Shown piece by piece: positions 43,361 to 53,565 of a stretch of DNA of 64,000 nucleotides. The position numbers were made by a program, and so were the translations under genes. Position 1 is the stretch's first letter. Each line of letters opens with the position of its first letter. The notes beneath the pieces are model-generated. The model was given only the letters and a program-made list of their open reading frames with translations. It was not told the DNA's origin and did no database searches. This stretch comes from Symsagittifera roscoffensis (lineage: Eukaryota > Xenacoelomorpha > Acoela > Convolutidae), in the NCBI RefSeq assembly GCF_963678635.1, contig NC_087067.1, positions 12,560,844 through 12,624,843 of the forward strand, read 5' to 3'.

Positions 43361-43419
43361 TTGTTTCGAATACGCTATTTTTTCACTTGACCTGGGGGTG
43401 CTTTCACCTGCCTGAACAT

Positions 43420-43728
43420 CTACACATGTTGTCCAATTGGAGCCCTCGTCGTCAGGAATCTTCCAGGCCTCTTCTCTCGATTCCCTTCGTCGTGATTCAG
43501 TTTCACGTCTTGTAACGGTCTTGCATTCACAGGACCCCTTTTATTGCTCAAGGGCAGTCCCTCTAGGTCGGCAAACCTTAAGGCAGTTGTAGAGCTGAAA
43601 TTTATGCCAGCAGCTATTAACCAGTCCACGCCTGTTATTGAGTACAGTCCAGTGACAGACAATCTCGCTCCATTCAACATCCTCATGTCATCTGCTGCAA
43701 AGCTCACCCTCTGAAGATTCAGTTTCAA
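43420..43728 (-). CDS. Large element, ORF fragment upstream of the SGNH-like region
   Basis: Encodes KLNLQRVSFAADDMRMLNGA, LYSITGVDWLIAAGINFSST and ALRFADLEGLPL. The strand-rich pattern looks like a folded domain, and it probably belongs to the same protein as the ORFs on either side, separated by frame changes. No family assigned. Confidence 0.45.
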   Translation of the reverse strand: MKLNLQRVSFAADDMRMLNGARLSVTGLYSITGVDWLIAAGINFSSTTALRFADLEGLPLSNKRGPVNARPLQDVKLNHDEGNREKRPGRFLTTRAPIGQHV

Positions 43729-43855
43729 CAGATCATCCTTATGTATGTGCCAGGGAGAAGGTATGGGCCTCGCTCCTCCCGACTGGTGCTCGTCTTCTCT
43801 GATCTCGTATCCGATCTAGAGGTGCTGGTCGTTTCCACCGTCGGGTTGACAGGCC

Positions 43856-44164
43856 CTAATCTTCATCTAGGACTGATGGTTCTCCACGTGGGCGCTTCCC
43901 CCAATCGATCTTGAACGTTTGTCCTCTGACCTGGCTCGCTAGAGCTCTACGGCCTATAATTCGTCCCGGCCGGGACCATTCCCAAACGTGTTTCCAGGTT
44001 AGGAGGCACAAAGGTTGAGATTGCCAGTTCATTCGATGCTTCCTCCTTCTTCGACCTGGCACATTCCTGTTGGCCACTACTCGTCCAGCTGTCTCTATCA
44101 GCTTCCTCATCGTCTTTTCCACGACTGGGTAACCTAAGGTATCACTCGGGTCAGGGATTGTCAC
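43856..44164 (-). CDS. Large element, basic ORF fragment, unknown
   Basis: A 102-residue frame with VEKTMRKLIETAGRVVANRN, a basic RRRRKHR patch, and FKIDWGKRPRGEPSVLDED. It may be the N-terminal portion of the SGNH-like polyprotein. No known domain. Confidence 0.4.
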   Translation of the reverse strand: MTIPDPSDTLGYPVVEKTMRKLIETAGRVVANRNVPGRRRRKHRMNWQSQPLCLLTWKHVWEWSRPGRIIGRRALASQVRGQTFKIDWGKRPRGEPSVLDED

Positions 44165-44288
44165 TCAAGCAGTTGCAGCCGGGAGTCGCGCTTCTGTCGT
44201 CTGACTCATTTCTCGAGGCGTCAAGAGCTCATCGGGGACTACCCACAAGGAATACTCCCAGCAGGTATTACTTTCTCCACGGCTGTTG

Positions 44289-44999
44289 TCAACGCCAACC
44301 CTCCGATCGCTCTTTGTAGTCCCACCTCAAACTTGCTATTTCTTCACCCTGCTTCTTGTTGCAGTCTTCAAACAGTCTCTTCCACATGTCTCTACCCTCC
44401 TCCGTACTGAGCATGGTCTTAGTCATTTCGTCCAGCTCCCTTCTGATCCTCTCCAACTCGTCTTTCATCCCATCTAGATCTTGAATGGTTTCGTTTGTTT
44501 GAACCTCCTCTTCTACTCTCGCCCTTTTTGGTGCCACAGCTACTCTCAGTGGTGAACTAGACGAGGCAGTCTCGCTGTTCATTTCGTGATGCAATCTTCT
44601 CAGTCCAGGCTTAGGCATGGTGGGCAAGGGCATCTCACCAGCTTGGTAGGTCCTCGAACTTCCCAATCCAGGTTCGTTCGCCAAGTCACTCCCTGAGAGA
44701 ACCCCGTTTCTCCACCTCATCACTCTCATGTTCGAGCGGTCTAGTATTCCTCTTTCTCCGTATGCTGCCATCAATAAGACTTCCGTGGGGCCGTCCCGAC
44801 GGTTGTCATGCCCCATGATGTTCATCAAGGCGGTCAGCAGCATGACTACCTCTGGGTCCTCCAGAGCGAAGTCTCGATCCATTAGCCGACGATAGATCGC
44901 ATCTACTATCGGTCCTACATATGCCTCTGCCAGGTCCATCAATTCATCCAAGTTGAAATGATCCATTCTCTTTCGGGTTTGACTTGATTGTTGATTCAA
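44289..44999 (-). CDS. Large element, 236-residue coiled-coil ORF
   Basis: Starts MNQQSSQTRKRMDHFNLDEL and contains ALEDPEVVMLLTALMNIMG, a Pro/Ser linker, a basic PKRARVEEE patch like a nuclear signal, and a C-terminal coiled coil (GMKDELERIRRELDEMTKTM). The order of helical N part, linker and coiled coil could suit a structural (gag-like) or phosphoprotein-like role, which is speculation. The frame is intact. Confidence 0.55.
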   Translation of the reverse strand: MNQQSSQTRKRMDHFNLDELMDLAEAYVGPIVDAIYRRLMDRDFALEDPEVVMLLTALMNIMGHDNRRDGPTEVLLMAAYGERGILDRSNMRVMRWRNGVLSGSDLANEPGLGSSRTYQAGEMPLPTMPKPGLRRLHHEMNSETASSSSPLRVAVAPKRARVEEEVQTNETIQDLDGMKDELERIRRELDEMTKTMLSTEEGRDMWKRLFEDCNKKQGEEIASLRWDYKERSEGWR

Positions 45000-45586
45000 C
45001 GATTTGAACTCAAGTGAGTAATTAAATGATCAATCAGAATCTAGGAAAGCGATCACGAATCTTAAACTTGTCAGCTTTACCTTAACTTCTTGTTAAAATT
45101 TATTTAAAACATTCAGATCAAAAGATTTTGATCCTAAAATTTATTACAAGCAATCACTCTCTAAAACTTTGAATTTCGACCTAAGATTGGACAGTCCAAA
45201 CTTTGGATCTATTCCTAAGATCGCCATTCAGTTGTTCATGGTCACTAACTCCTTCTTACCCTTATGTCTTAATAACATAACACATAACATAACATAACAC
45301 ACGTATCACACACTACACATTTTTTTGTCTGACACCCTCTTGCATGCCACCTGAACTCAGCCTATACTTAAGTAATATTTCTTATGCAAGTATACTTGTA
45401 TAACAGTATCAGAGAAGATTACGTGTATCAGCGCGTACAGATCTCGTGGATGCAGTCGTCCTCTGTTCGGATCGTATACTGGAAGCGGAAGCTCTTTCAC
45501 TTCTCTTTCCACAAGGAATCCTCTCAGCCTCGTCGAGGACAAGACTAGGTTTTCCGGGTCTACGTGCCGCTTTTCCGTCGCCCTCG
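45000..45586 (-). other. Spacer inside the large element
   Basis: Non-coding spacer with an acataacat simple repeat at 45277-45300 between two ORFs. Short ORFs here are in competing frames and carry no motif. Confidence 0.45.
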
Positions 45587-46675
45587 TCACCAAGCACCAT
45601 AATTACTTTCTCGGTATCTGCGATGCCCCGGAGGCAAGGCTGCTACGCCCCCTATTCCTGGTCTTTGCTTCCAAAGGAATTCTATGTTTTCATATTCTCT
45701 CTTAAAATCTGCTGCTAACGCTGTCTTAAAACGCATGTCTGCTGTGATTGTTATCGCACATGTACTATTTGTGAGTATGAAATCACTATCTGTTAGTATT
45801 ATAATACTTGAATATTCATTTGGTAAGTTGAAAAATGACTCAACTAAACTCCCTATGTCCGGTTTCTTAGGGTCCTCGCCTGTTTCCGCTTCTAAATCTC
45901 CTGTCTCTCTTGCTATTCTTAATTTTTTTATTAATAAATATTCAGTGTGGGTAAGTCCTACCCCCACTCCCCGGTCAAAAATATCCATCGACGTCCCCGT
46001 CGATCGCATACCGAATATCAAGTCGAGATTGGAAGACGGAATGAGTAGTCGCCCTTCCTGGGCAGCCCAGGAAGGATCTTCTCGTTCGGTTTTCCTGTAT
46101 TTCATGCTTTCACGATCTACTTCTTGAATCGTGACACTGGTCTCCTTTGGGTTCAACGTCATTTCGTTCAACCACTCTAAGACACGCAGATTCGTCAAAT
46201 TTTGTTCGTAGGATTGCTGTTGCTCGTCGTCGAATTCTACCTCGGGTTTCGACCGGTCCTCGATCCTTTCCTCGTCATGATCATCGACTATGTCAAGGTC
46301 CTGTGACACAGTTATTTCTTCTAGACCTAACACTTCTTCCACTATCTTCTTTAGATCGATCCTGTCCACTACAAAGTCGTCGCCGTAAGGGTTATATTTC
46401 TTCTTGGATCTTGCCCTGTCATTCTGTCGAGTCTGTATCGTGAACGGAAGATCCGGTTCCAAGTTCTTGGGAACCTCCCTTTGTTCAGGGTCTTGCCAGA
46501 CCTCTTCTGCGTAGGGTAAAGTTTCATCGTCTGCTTCAATAACCTCATTTGGATCCAGGTCTAGTGGTGTACTTGTTCCTTCCTTTACGATTTCGTTTCC
46601 ATTGTTCTTTTCCCTGGTGCCCTTCTCGTTGACCTCACAAGCAGGGTCCATCATTAGATAGTCCCCCTCTTCCAT
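45587..46675 (-). CDS. Large element, 362-residue acidic ORF
   Basis: Uninterrupted frame from ATG 46675. An acidic N-terminal third is followed by ARSKKKYNPYGDDFVVDRID, a helical middle (NLTNLRVLEWLNEMTLNPKE), and SSIIILTDSDFILTNS near the C end, whose shape echoes the VANSDF segment of the SGNH-like ORFs. I know no family for it. The length of open frame in 36-percent-range GC DNA argues that it is or was translated. Confidence 0.6.
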   Translation of the reverse strand: MEEGDYLMMDPACEVNEKGTREKNNGNEIVKEGTSTPLDLDPNEVIEADDETLPYAEEVWQDPEQREVPKNLEPDLPFTIQTRQNDRARSKKKYNPYGDDFVVDRIDLKKIVEEVLGLEEITVSQDLDIVDDHDEERIEDRSKPEVEFDDEQQQSYEQNLTNLRVLEWLNEMTLNPKETSVTIQEVDRESMKYRKTEREDPSWAAQEGRLLIPSSNLDLIFGMRSTGTSMDIFDRGVGVGLTHTEYLLIKKLRIARETGDLEAETGEDPKKPDIGSLVESFFNLPNEYSSIIILTDSDFILTNSTCAITITADMRFKTALAADFKREYENIEFLWKQRPGIGGVAALPPGHRRYRESNYGAW

Positions 46676-46718
46676 GTCTGCAGGTATACATTAGTCTTCT
46701 GTCGATGGGTTGTGTGGC

Positions 46719-47663
46719 TTAATAATCCTCTTGTGGGCAGCTTAGCCCTGTAGTTCTATTCTGCACGGGCATCACAAGTGGCGGTGTCACCCTGTCGATC
46801 CCAGGTAGCTTGGTGCTGGTCGAGATTCGGGATTTGATTCTCCGCCTTGACGTCTTTTCATTATCCACCTCTGGATCCGCCTGTTCGTTACTTAGCCCTG
46901 CATTTCTATTCTGCCCAGTTCGCATTTCCGAATTCGTCATAATCACAAAGTCCTCTGACTGGCCTGATGTGTTTGTGTCTTTGCTTATCGTCCTCACTAC
47001 ACCAAATTGGTCCATGGTTCCAGTCTCTCTGTCGGTGTATGCCTCATTCTCCTGAGTCGAACTTTTGAGGCTGACCCGAGATCCAAAGTCAACTTGCTCG
47101 TAATCGTCCTCTTCTTCTTCCTGGGATTCACCTTCATCGCCTGTACACGCTCCCATGGTAAATGGAAAGATGTTTCCAAAATTGTTCTTCACTCTTTCTG
47201 AAAACGACGAGGATGTTGCCTGTTTCTCAGTCACGCCTGCCATCATGGTCTTGTCTGTTGGAGATCTTTTAGTTGCCACAATTTCAGTAGAGATGTCGGA
47301 CAGTTCCGACATCTCCTCTCGGTCCAGTGTCCCGGTGGAAGTGGCAAAATCTTGGCCTTGCTCTACCGGGGTAGATTCACTCGCCAGCTTTCTGTTTCCT
47401 CTCCCTTCCGGTCCATGTATTTCCTGATTCTCATGCATGGCCTGGTCTGGATGGACCTCCTTTTCTAGCATTGCCTTTTGCTCTTCTGAGGACTTTTGAG
47501 TCCTGGTTTCAACCATTCTGCCTGAAATCGTCTCCACTTTGTCGGTCCGGGTTCGTGTGATCCTTTCCACAAAAGGGTCGTTCATTATTTTTTTTTGCTT
47601 TTTCGGTATAATTTTGCTTGAACCGTAACCTAATTTGGGTATCCTTGATTTGTCTAGGCTCAT
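46719..47663 (-). CDS. Large element, first ORF: 314-residue disordered protein
   Basis: ATG at 47663 opens MSLDKSRIPKLGYGSSKII with a lysine-rich patch. The rest is low in hydrophobic residues, rich in E, S, T and Q, with a poly-acidic run (ESQEEEEDDYEQVD). It looks intrinsically disordered, like accessory or assembly proteins of retroelements and viruses. It is the first ORF after a 2.4-kb leader. No homologue recognised. Confidence 0.55.
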   Translation of the reverse strand: MSLDKSRIPKLGYGSSKIIPKKQKKIMNDPFVERITRTRTDKVETISGRMVETRTQKSSEEQKAMLEKEVHPDQAMHENQEIHGPEGRGNRKLASESTPVEQGQDFATSTGTLDREEMSELSDISTEIVATKRSPTDKTMMAGVTEKQATSSSFSERVKNNFGNIFPFTMGACTGDEGESQEEEEDDYEQVDFGSRVSLKSSTQENEAYTDRETGTMDQFGVVRTISKDTNTSGQSEDFVIMTNSEMRTGQNRNAGLSNEQADPEVDNEKTSRRRIKSRISTSTKLPGIDRVTPPLVMPVQNRTTGLSCPQEDY

Positions 47664-50032
47664 TATTGATGTATCACTTTCTACTGCCTATACACTCGAA
47701 TCGATTACTAATGTCCTTTTAGTCGGACTACTGATAATGATAACACAACACAATAAACCTGAAAACTTTCTATTGAATAGTGACCACAAATCCTTGTGTG
47801 TTATCACAGTATAGCGTGTATACAATTGATTCACAATAATCAATTATAACTTGTAAGATGTGAAGCTAGCACAGTATGATGATATCAGTCTATTTAAAAG
47901 ATAGTGTGTTCACTACCCAATCAAGCACAAATATTATTGATTTAAAACCAGAAATAACAAAATAAGAATATTTCTATGAAAAACGTATGTGTTTTGTACT
48001 TTTAGTTGGTCGCAGTAAAATAGTCGAACTTGTATTTAAAGAAAGAGCTTTCCCTGCTTGGTGCTGCACCAAACAGACAAAACATGAAGGCAGAATTTTT
48101 CTCAAGTGGGCATCTATTGCACCCACCGAGTCCTGTGTTACCTATCTGCCTTCGGACTGCCCGAGCTAGACCTACTAAAATCCTCAGGGCAATCACTTTT
48201 CTCAAAAACGGTTTGGATTTCAGTCCACACTAATGAGTTACACACTCTTGATCAATTTAGACTTAGTGTCGTGAGTGTCCGAGCTTAGACCTGTTTTGTT
48301 TTGATTCGGTTTTTTACAAAAGGCAAGTTACCAGTTCCCTTAACTACTTTCTATTCTGTAGTCTTCTTAAGTTTTGACAAAATAATACCCCTCCGGATTG
48401 ACAAAAATCGGACCCCTCCTGAATGGCAACATTTGGGACCCCTCCGGATCGGCAAAATTGGGACCCCTCCGGATTGACAAAAATCGGAACCCTCCGGATT
48501 GGTAAAATTGCGACCCCTCCTGTTTCGTAAAAATTTAGACCCCCACCGGATTGGGACCCCTTCGGATTCGTAAAAACTTAGAACCCTCCGGATTGGGACG
48601 CCTGCGGGTTTGTAAAGACGCCTCCGTTACTACATTTTGGTGGGGTGCAAGGGCCTTCCAAAAAAAATTTATAAAACGTGAAGGGTCTACCTTCCCGAAT
48701 TGGTGAATTTGCTAAAAACAATCCTAAAAAAATTTTCACGCTTACTTTTTTGAATAATTGATATTTTTACTAGTAAGCTCAGCTGGTTTCTGATCTATTC
48801 TGATCTGTTCCAAAGTTATTAACCGAAACGTCTTTTCTGTTCTATTCGACCTAAAAATTATTGATCCGAGCTCAGAAGGTCTATACTCTTCTAGTTCAAT
48901 GCAAAAAACCTAATCTAAAACGCTCTGGCTGAAAACATTTGTGAAAAACTATGCTATTTGGACCCCTCCGGATTGATGAATCCACTGAATCTAACACGTT
49001 AAGTTCGATATCTCTGTAACCCGGAAAGTTATCGGTAAACGGGTTTAAAAACCTGTCGATTCTTTAGTGGACGTTGTCCGAACGACTATTTCTACTGTCC
49101 TAACTCAATAACTTCAAAAAATTTTCTTATTTCATAGTGTTCCGTATTTTCAAAAATCACGAACATTCGGTTTTTGGTACCAAAGTAGTTCCAACCACTT
49201 TTGAACTAAACTCAACCGGTTCTAGCTATTATACTTGCACAGTTACGACGTAACTCACTAATTTAGCGCTTTTTTGCGTTTCAAAAAATATCAATATCTC
49301 AAAAATCGCGACTTGTGGGGTGATCAAAATATCGCTTTTTTGACCCTAAAAACCGGTCCGCTTACTGTGTTTTTCACTGAAAAACGTTATAGGATTATTA
49401 ATATAGGCTGTATAAGTAATAATACTAGTAATACTTTATCCCTCCGGGTTTGTTCAATATCCGAATTAGGGTGCTTATTAAGGTGCTTATTACTATCTTA
49501 TTTTTTGTACCAAAAGGGATACAAAACCTGTTAACGATACCCAACAGTCGACTGTTGTTGTCGTTGAGCCCTCTCTTGTCTACAGTACAAGCCTCACAAG
49601 CGGTTGTTGAACCCTACAGTACAAGCCTCACAAGCGGGCCACAAAATTGATCGTAACGATCCTGATTGATATAAATGCCTGTAACAACAATATATCTATC
49701 AACAACAAACGGGAGGGTCGGATCACATCTTGTCTGGGTGGATGACTTCTACTGATTTTCTTACTTTTTTTACTGTTTTTGGTTTTTTCGGTAATTTTTT
49801 TTGTTTTTTGTTTTTCTTGGGTACTATACTACTTTTTGTTTGGTTTCTTATATATCTTTAAGTGTTTTTGGTCACAAACCTCTCAGGCAACGAGGGGACG
49901 GCCGATCCCCTCACCCTTCCTGGAACGTGAATTTTTGGTCTTAACTAGTTTAAAAAGCTAGTGCTCGTTAACGGTTCTGCCGGTCATGATCTTAAAAAAT
50001 AATAACACCCAGGAGCGCCGTAAAAACATCTA
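47664..50032 (-). other. Long 5' leader of the large element
   Basis: About 2.4 kb between the 5' LTR and the first ORF without coding signals. It includes the minisatellite at 48387-48626 and a 22-bp direct repeat (tacagtacaagcctcacaag) at 49581 and 49615. No standard tRNA primer-binding site is evident next to the LTR. Confidence 0.55.
48387..48626. repeat. Minisatellite of acccctccggatt units in the leader
   Basis: About nine imperfect units of 25-30 bp (gacccctccggattgacaaa and variants). The same ccctccggatt word occurs in the LTRs and again at 48961 and 49440, so the array probably grew from an LTR-type motif. Confidence 0.85.
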
Positions 50033-50873
50033 CGTAACATTCGCCCGGAAGTACATATCGACGGAAAAAAGAGCTAAGCTATAAAACGACTGGCCAGCGT
50101 CTAAACAGAGCTCTACATGGTTTTCACCGTCTCTACCAAAGTCAGTTTTTTTGGTGGTCTTTCTAACATCGGGTCGACAAAACGTTACTATTCTCCGGCT
50201 TCGACCAGAACGCTCAAATTAACTTACTTACATGCAAAATTAGTGAGCTCATGGCTGGGTCTCAGTATCCCCAGACCACGAGGTCACTCCTAAAAACAGG
50301 GCTACTACTATTTGTTATTTTACTATTGTTTTTGTTCAGTAGATAAAAATCATCATCTCTATCGATTCAGGGCATAACTAGGAAGCTGAAAGTTCGGATA
50401 AAACAGTTTGAGCTCAAGTCCCAAGACCCCTCCGGATTACTGAATCTGGGGAAAAAACACCCTTATTTCCTCTCCGGAAGGCTTGTTTCCACCCTTAACC
50501 GTTAGCGTGAATGGCCTTGCAACGATTGTAGCACCACAATCGTTGCAACTCGGAGCGGTCTCTGCTAATACTCTGTCGTATTTCTCTATTTCTCGTCGTT
50601 TTTCTCACAACTGTCGTGGTTGTTGTTTTCCCAACTTCTTTTGTTGTTCTAATTTTATTTTGGATTTCTTCCAAAATGGCCATTTTTGACGTTTCTCAGA
50701 AGTGTGACGTCACGATTCGAAATTTTAAAATTTAAGAATTTCCGAATCCTTCAGCCTTCACGATTTGTCTAATCGTCTGAATAAAACTGTTAATCCTCTA
50801 AAACTGCCAATTTGGAAGGTTAGCTGCTAGCCCTCCAAAACTGTCTTTTTGTCAATTCTGGTCGAATGTCACA
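50033..50873 (-). repeat. 5' LTR of the large element (copy 1)
   Basis: Starts cgtaacattcgcccgg (first base changed from t) and ends gaatgtcaca directly before the resumed PLE coding sequence (gtcaacgcggattc). It matches 35791-36697 at about 95 percent identity but lacks ~75 bp around 50364. LTR divergence and broken ORFs point to a moderately old insertion. Confidence 0.85.
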
Positions 50874-51670
50874 TGTCAACGCGGATTCAGCAAAAAAGGT
50901 CACATGTGGTTGGTACCACAAACCCACTGATATCGGCTGGGCACCTTTCAGAATTTCAGAGGCTGCGCACCTTTGCAGTACAAAAGAAACGTTATTGAAG
51001 GGACGGTTCATAATGTTTTCAGAAGTACCTCAACATGGGAAGATTTTGACCAGGCATTGGAAAAAAATCGGAAGCAATGGATTGAAAATCTATTTTCGAA
51101 AAAGTGGTCTGACAGGGTAGTGTTTGAAACTTTTAACAAGATCATTGAGGGAAAGAAAAATTTAGAGGTGAAGGCATCAGAAGCGAGAAATGATAAATGG
51201 TTGAAAGACTCACCACCCCTTCTTACAATGCAATATTGAAGCAATCCATCTCAACTGTTAGATGCAACGGTTCGGCTAATATCCGGGGCACAAATAATTT
51301 TTACAAGAAGAAAATTGAAAACATGCTTGCCATCCCTCAAAACTTCCTTTGCTCGTGAGCTCGTGAGCTGAGATCCAAAGTGGTGTACAAGCTTACAGTT
51401 AGTGAATGTAACTCCACCTATGTCGGCCAGACCGTCCGAAATTTAGCCAGGAGGGTCGATTAACACCGCAAAGGGGACTCCCCAGTAGCCAGTAGGGCAA
51501 CACTTGTTAGAATGTAATAAGAAGGTAGGTGGTACTGCTGAGCTGAAGTCAGAGATTATAGACCAAACAGCCAACACTCAAAAGCATCTGACACTAGAGG
51601 CTTTGCATATTTGGAGGGAGAGGCCGAAGATAAACCCATGCGATGAATTCAGGGTTCTAAACTGTTCCAA
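50874..51670 (+). pseudogene. Penelope-like element, second part with GIY-YIG endonuclease
   Basis: Resumes the PLE protein exactly where 35790 stopped: VNADSAKKVTCGWYHKPTDI, then after a frame change NVIEGTVHNVFRSTSTWEDF and KNRKQWIENLFSKKW. From about 51376, with further frame changes, it shows the GIY-YIG nuclease typical of PLEs: VYKLTVSECNSTYVGQTVRN, the HL/C segment, and LTLEALHIWRERPKINPCDE. At least three frame breaks and an in-frame stop make it inactive. The last ~50 bp are also present at 56712, where they head the second LINE copy. Confidence 0.87.
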
Positions 51671-52293
51671 TAAAGTTTCGATTTTGTCATGCATTTTGAC
51701 CGCCATTCTGGTCGAATGTCAGAAACGCACGATTTTTTTCCTGGATGGAAGGGATCAATGTCCGTCAGATTTCATTTTTTTGTTTCAATTCATGAAGAAG
51801 AAGAAGAAGAAAGAACACCTGAATTACTATGCAGTAAAAAGCCGAGGCATCAGTATAGCAAAGTGTAAATAATAAAGTTGGTTAAAATTCATTGGTTACA
51901 TCAAACAAAAACAGAACATCAGAAAACAAGCAATAAACAAAACAAAACAAAACAAGTTCGGTTACAGTTCAGAAATTGGTTGATTAAAATATATGAAGTT
52001 ACGGATACTAAAAAAACATCAGCTTTAAGAATTAAGAACGAGCTGGTATCAAAACTTTACAAACGATTTTATAGATAGTCCAAACATACAGCATATATAC
52101 AGAGTACATACAGATTCTCTTTCTAAAAATTTCTGGAAAATTAAACTAAATTAAAACATATAGAACTACCAAAAACGGAAATCACGCCACGTATTTGTAT
52201 TTGTACATATTGGATTGTTTCTCAATTCACTCACGTAAAATTCTTTCAATTTTTTCTTGAATCCTGTTCTCAATTTTTCTAAATTGCGCAAAA

Positions 52294-53565
52294 TTATGGG
52301 CAGTGAATTCCATTTTTTGTAGAAGTCAAATGAAAAAATAGTTTTTGTAGAGAAGCGGTTGAACAATGTTTGTCAAAAATAATTTGTTTCGTTCTTTTAT
52401 TGAGCCTATAATTGGCAGTCGGTAGTGTCAATGTATTTTGAAAAGCCTTCTTTTTGTTTGTAAGATATTGATATAAGTATGTTATACACTTTAACTCAAT
52501 TCTTTTCTCGAGTCCAATGAACGATTTTCTAATGCGAAGAAGGGAGGAAGATTTAAATTTCGATCTGAAATATGTTCTTTTTAACGCCCAGTTCAACTGG
52601 TTCTCTAGAGATAGCATCAAAGTAGCATTAATTTGTTGTAAAAAAATTGCTGAATAATCTAAATGTGATAAAACAAGACAATGAAGCAAGGCAACAAATG
52701 ATAATGTCGGCAGTTGTTGTCCAATTGTATCTATAGTTTTAATTCCTTGTGCCATTTTTTGGAGAATTGTTTTGATTTGAGCGTGAAAAGATAAACTTGA
52801 ATCAAGAATAAGGCCTACATATTTGCATTCTGATTTTTTGGCTAAATAATGCCCATTAATTACTATTGTATCAGTATCTACATTTTTGCTATCATTTTTT
52901 TGACAAAATGTTATAAATTCCGATTTAGATGCATTCAGATTCAATTGGTTCTCTGCAAAAAATTCCGTTAGTTTATTAAGTGATTTTTGCAATCGTTTCA
53001 AAGCATCCTCAGAAATTATGGAAGAGGAAAAAACCATACAGTCGTCAGCATAATGAACTAAAGTACAACCTTCATATAATCGCTCTTGTATGTCATTAAC
53101 ATATAAATTGAACAACAACGGACCAAGTACCGTTCCTTGTGGGACACCTCGTTTGATTTCAATCCAGTCTGAAAAGATTCCATTGACGTTTACTCTTTGA
53201 ATACGTTTGTTTAGGAAGCTAGCAATTAAAGCATTTGCTCCATTTGAAAAACCGAGAGAAAGCATTTTTTCAATTAAAACTTCATGCGAAATAGAATCAA
53301 AAGCCTTGGACAGATCTAATAAAGCTGCATGTACGATTTTTTTTGAATCTATTTGATTTCGAATACTTTCTGTCACATAAACAAGAGCATCTTGTGTTGA
53401 AATGTTTTTGCGAAATCCGAATTGAAATGGTGTCATTATTTGAAATTTGTCAAGATATTCTATTATTTGGGCATGTAAAATTTTTTCAAAAATTTTAGAA
53501 AAAGCACAAGTTATTGATATTGGCCGATAATTTTTTGCATCCATTGGGTCATCTTTTTTAAACAA
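52294..53565 (-). CDS. LINE reverse transcriptase, copy A
   Basis: 423-residue open frame. Reverse transcriptase motifs in order: NYRPISITCAFSKIFEKILH, QFGFRKNISTQDA, AALLDLSKAFDSISHEVL, IKRGVPQGTVLGPLLFNLYV, the catalytic YADD in VHYADDCMV, LNASKSEFITF and KYVGLILDSSLSFHAQIK. The order and spacing fit the CR1/Jockey group of APE-type LINEs. The preceding ORF (54047-53511) overlaps it in another frame; a one-base deletion near 53570 (compare 58650 in copy B) causes the split. The catalytic residues are all present. Confidence 0.9.
   Translation of the reverse strand: MFKKDDPMDAKNYRPISITCAFSKIFEKILHAQIIEYLDKFQIMTPFQFGFRKNISTQDALVYVTESIRNQIDSKKIVHAALLDLSKAFDSISHEVLIEKMLSLGFSNGANALIASFLNKRIQRVNVNGIFSDWIEIKRGVPQGTVLGPLLFNLYVNDIQERLYEGCTLVHYADDCMVFSSSIISEDALKRLQKSLNKLTEFFAENQLNLNASKSEFITFCQKNDSKNVDTDTIVINGHYLAKKSECKYVGLILDSSLSFHAQIKTILQKMAQGIKTIDTIGQQLPTLSFVALLHCLVLSHLDYSAIFLQQINATLMLSLENQLNWALKRTYFRSKFKSSSLLRIRKSFIGLEKRIELKCITYLYQYLTNKKKAFQNTLTLPTANYRLNKRTKQIIFDKHCSTASLQKLFFHLTSTKNGIHCP

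Larger units (their letters stand above)
35791..50873 (-). mobile_element. Large 15-kb LTR-bounded element, copy 1, unknown coding content
   Basis: It is bounded by direct repeats of 907 bp (35791-36697) and 841 bp (50033-50873) that begin tgtaacatt/cgtaacatt and end aatgtcaca, and it interrupts a Penelope-like ORF. The coding strand is minus, so 50873 is the 5' end. About 13.3 kb of interior holds a chain of minus-strand ORFs (47663 down to 37653). I find no reverse transcriptase, RNase H, integrase or aspartic protease motif in any of them. A purine tract (ggggagta on the minus strand) directly precedes the 3' LTR, as in LTR retrotransposons. A second copy begins at 58957. Target duplication is not clear. 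Many frames in this copy are broken. Confidence 0.8.

Noticed and set aside
45587-46675. Classifying the 362-residue ORF as Ty3-type integrase C-terminus from its YNPYGDDFVVDRID stretch
   Set aside because: The resemblance is limited to a short basic-acidic stretch; no zinc-binding HHCC or DDE motif is present.
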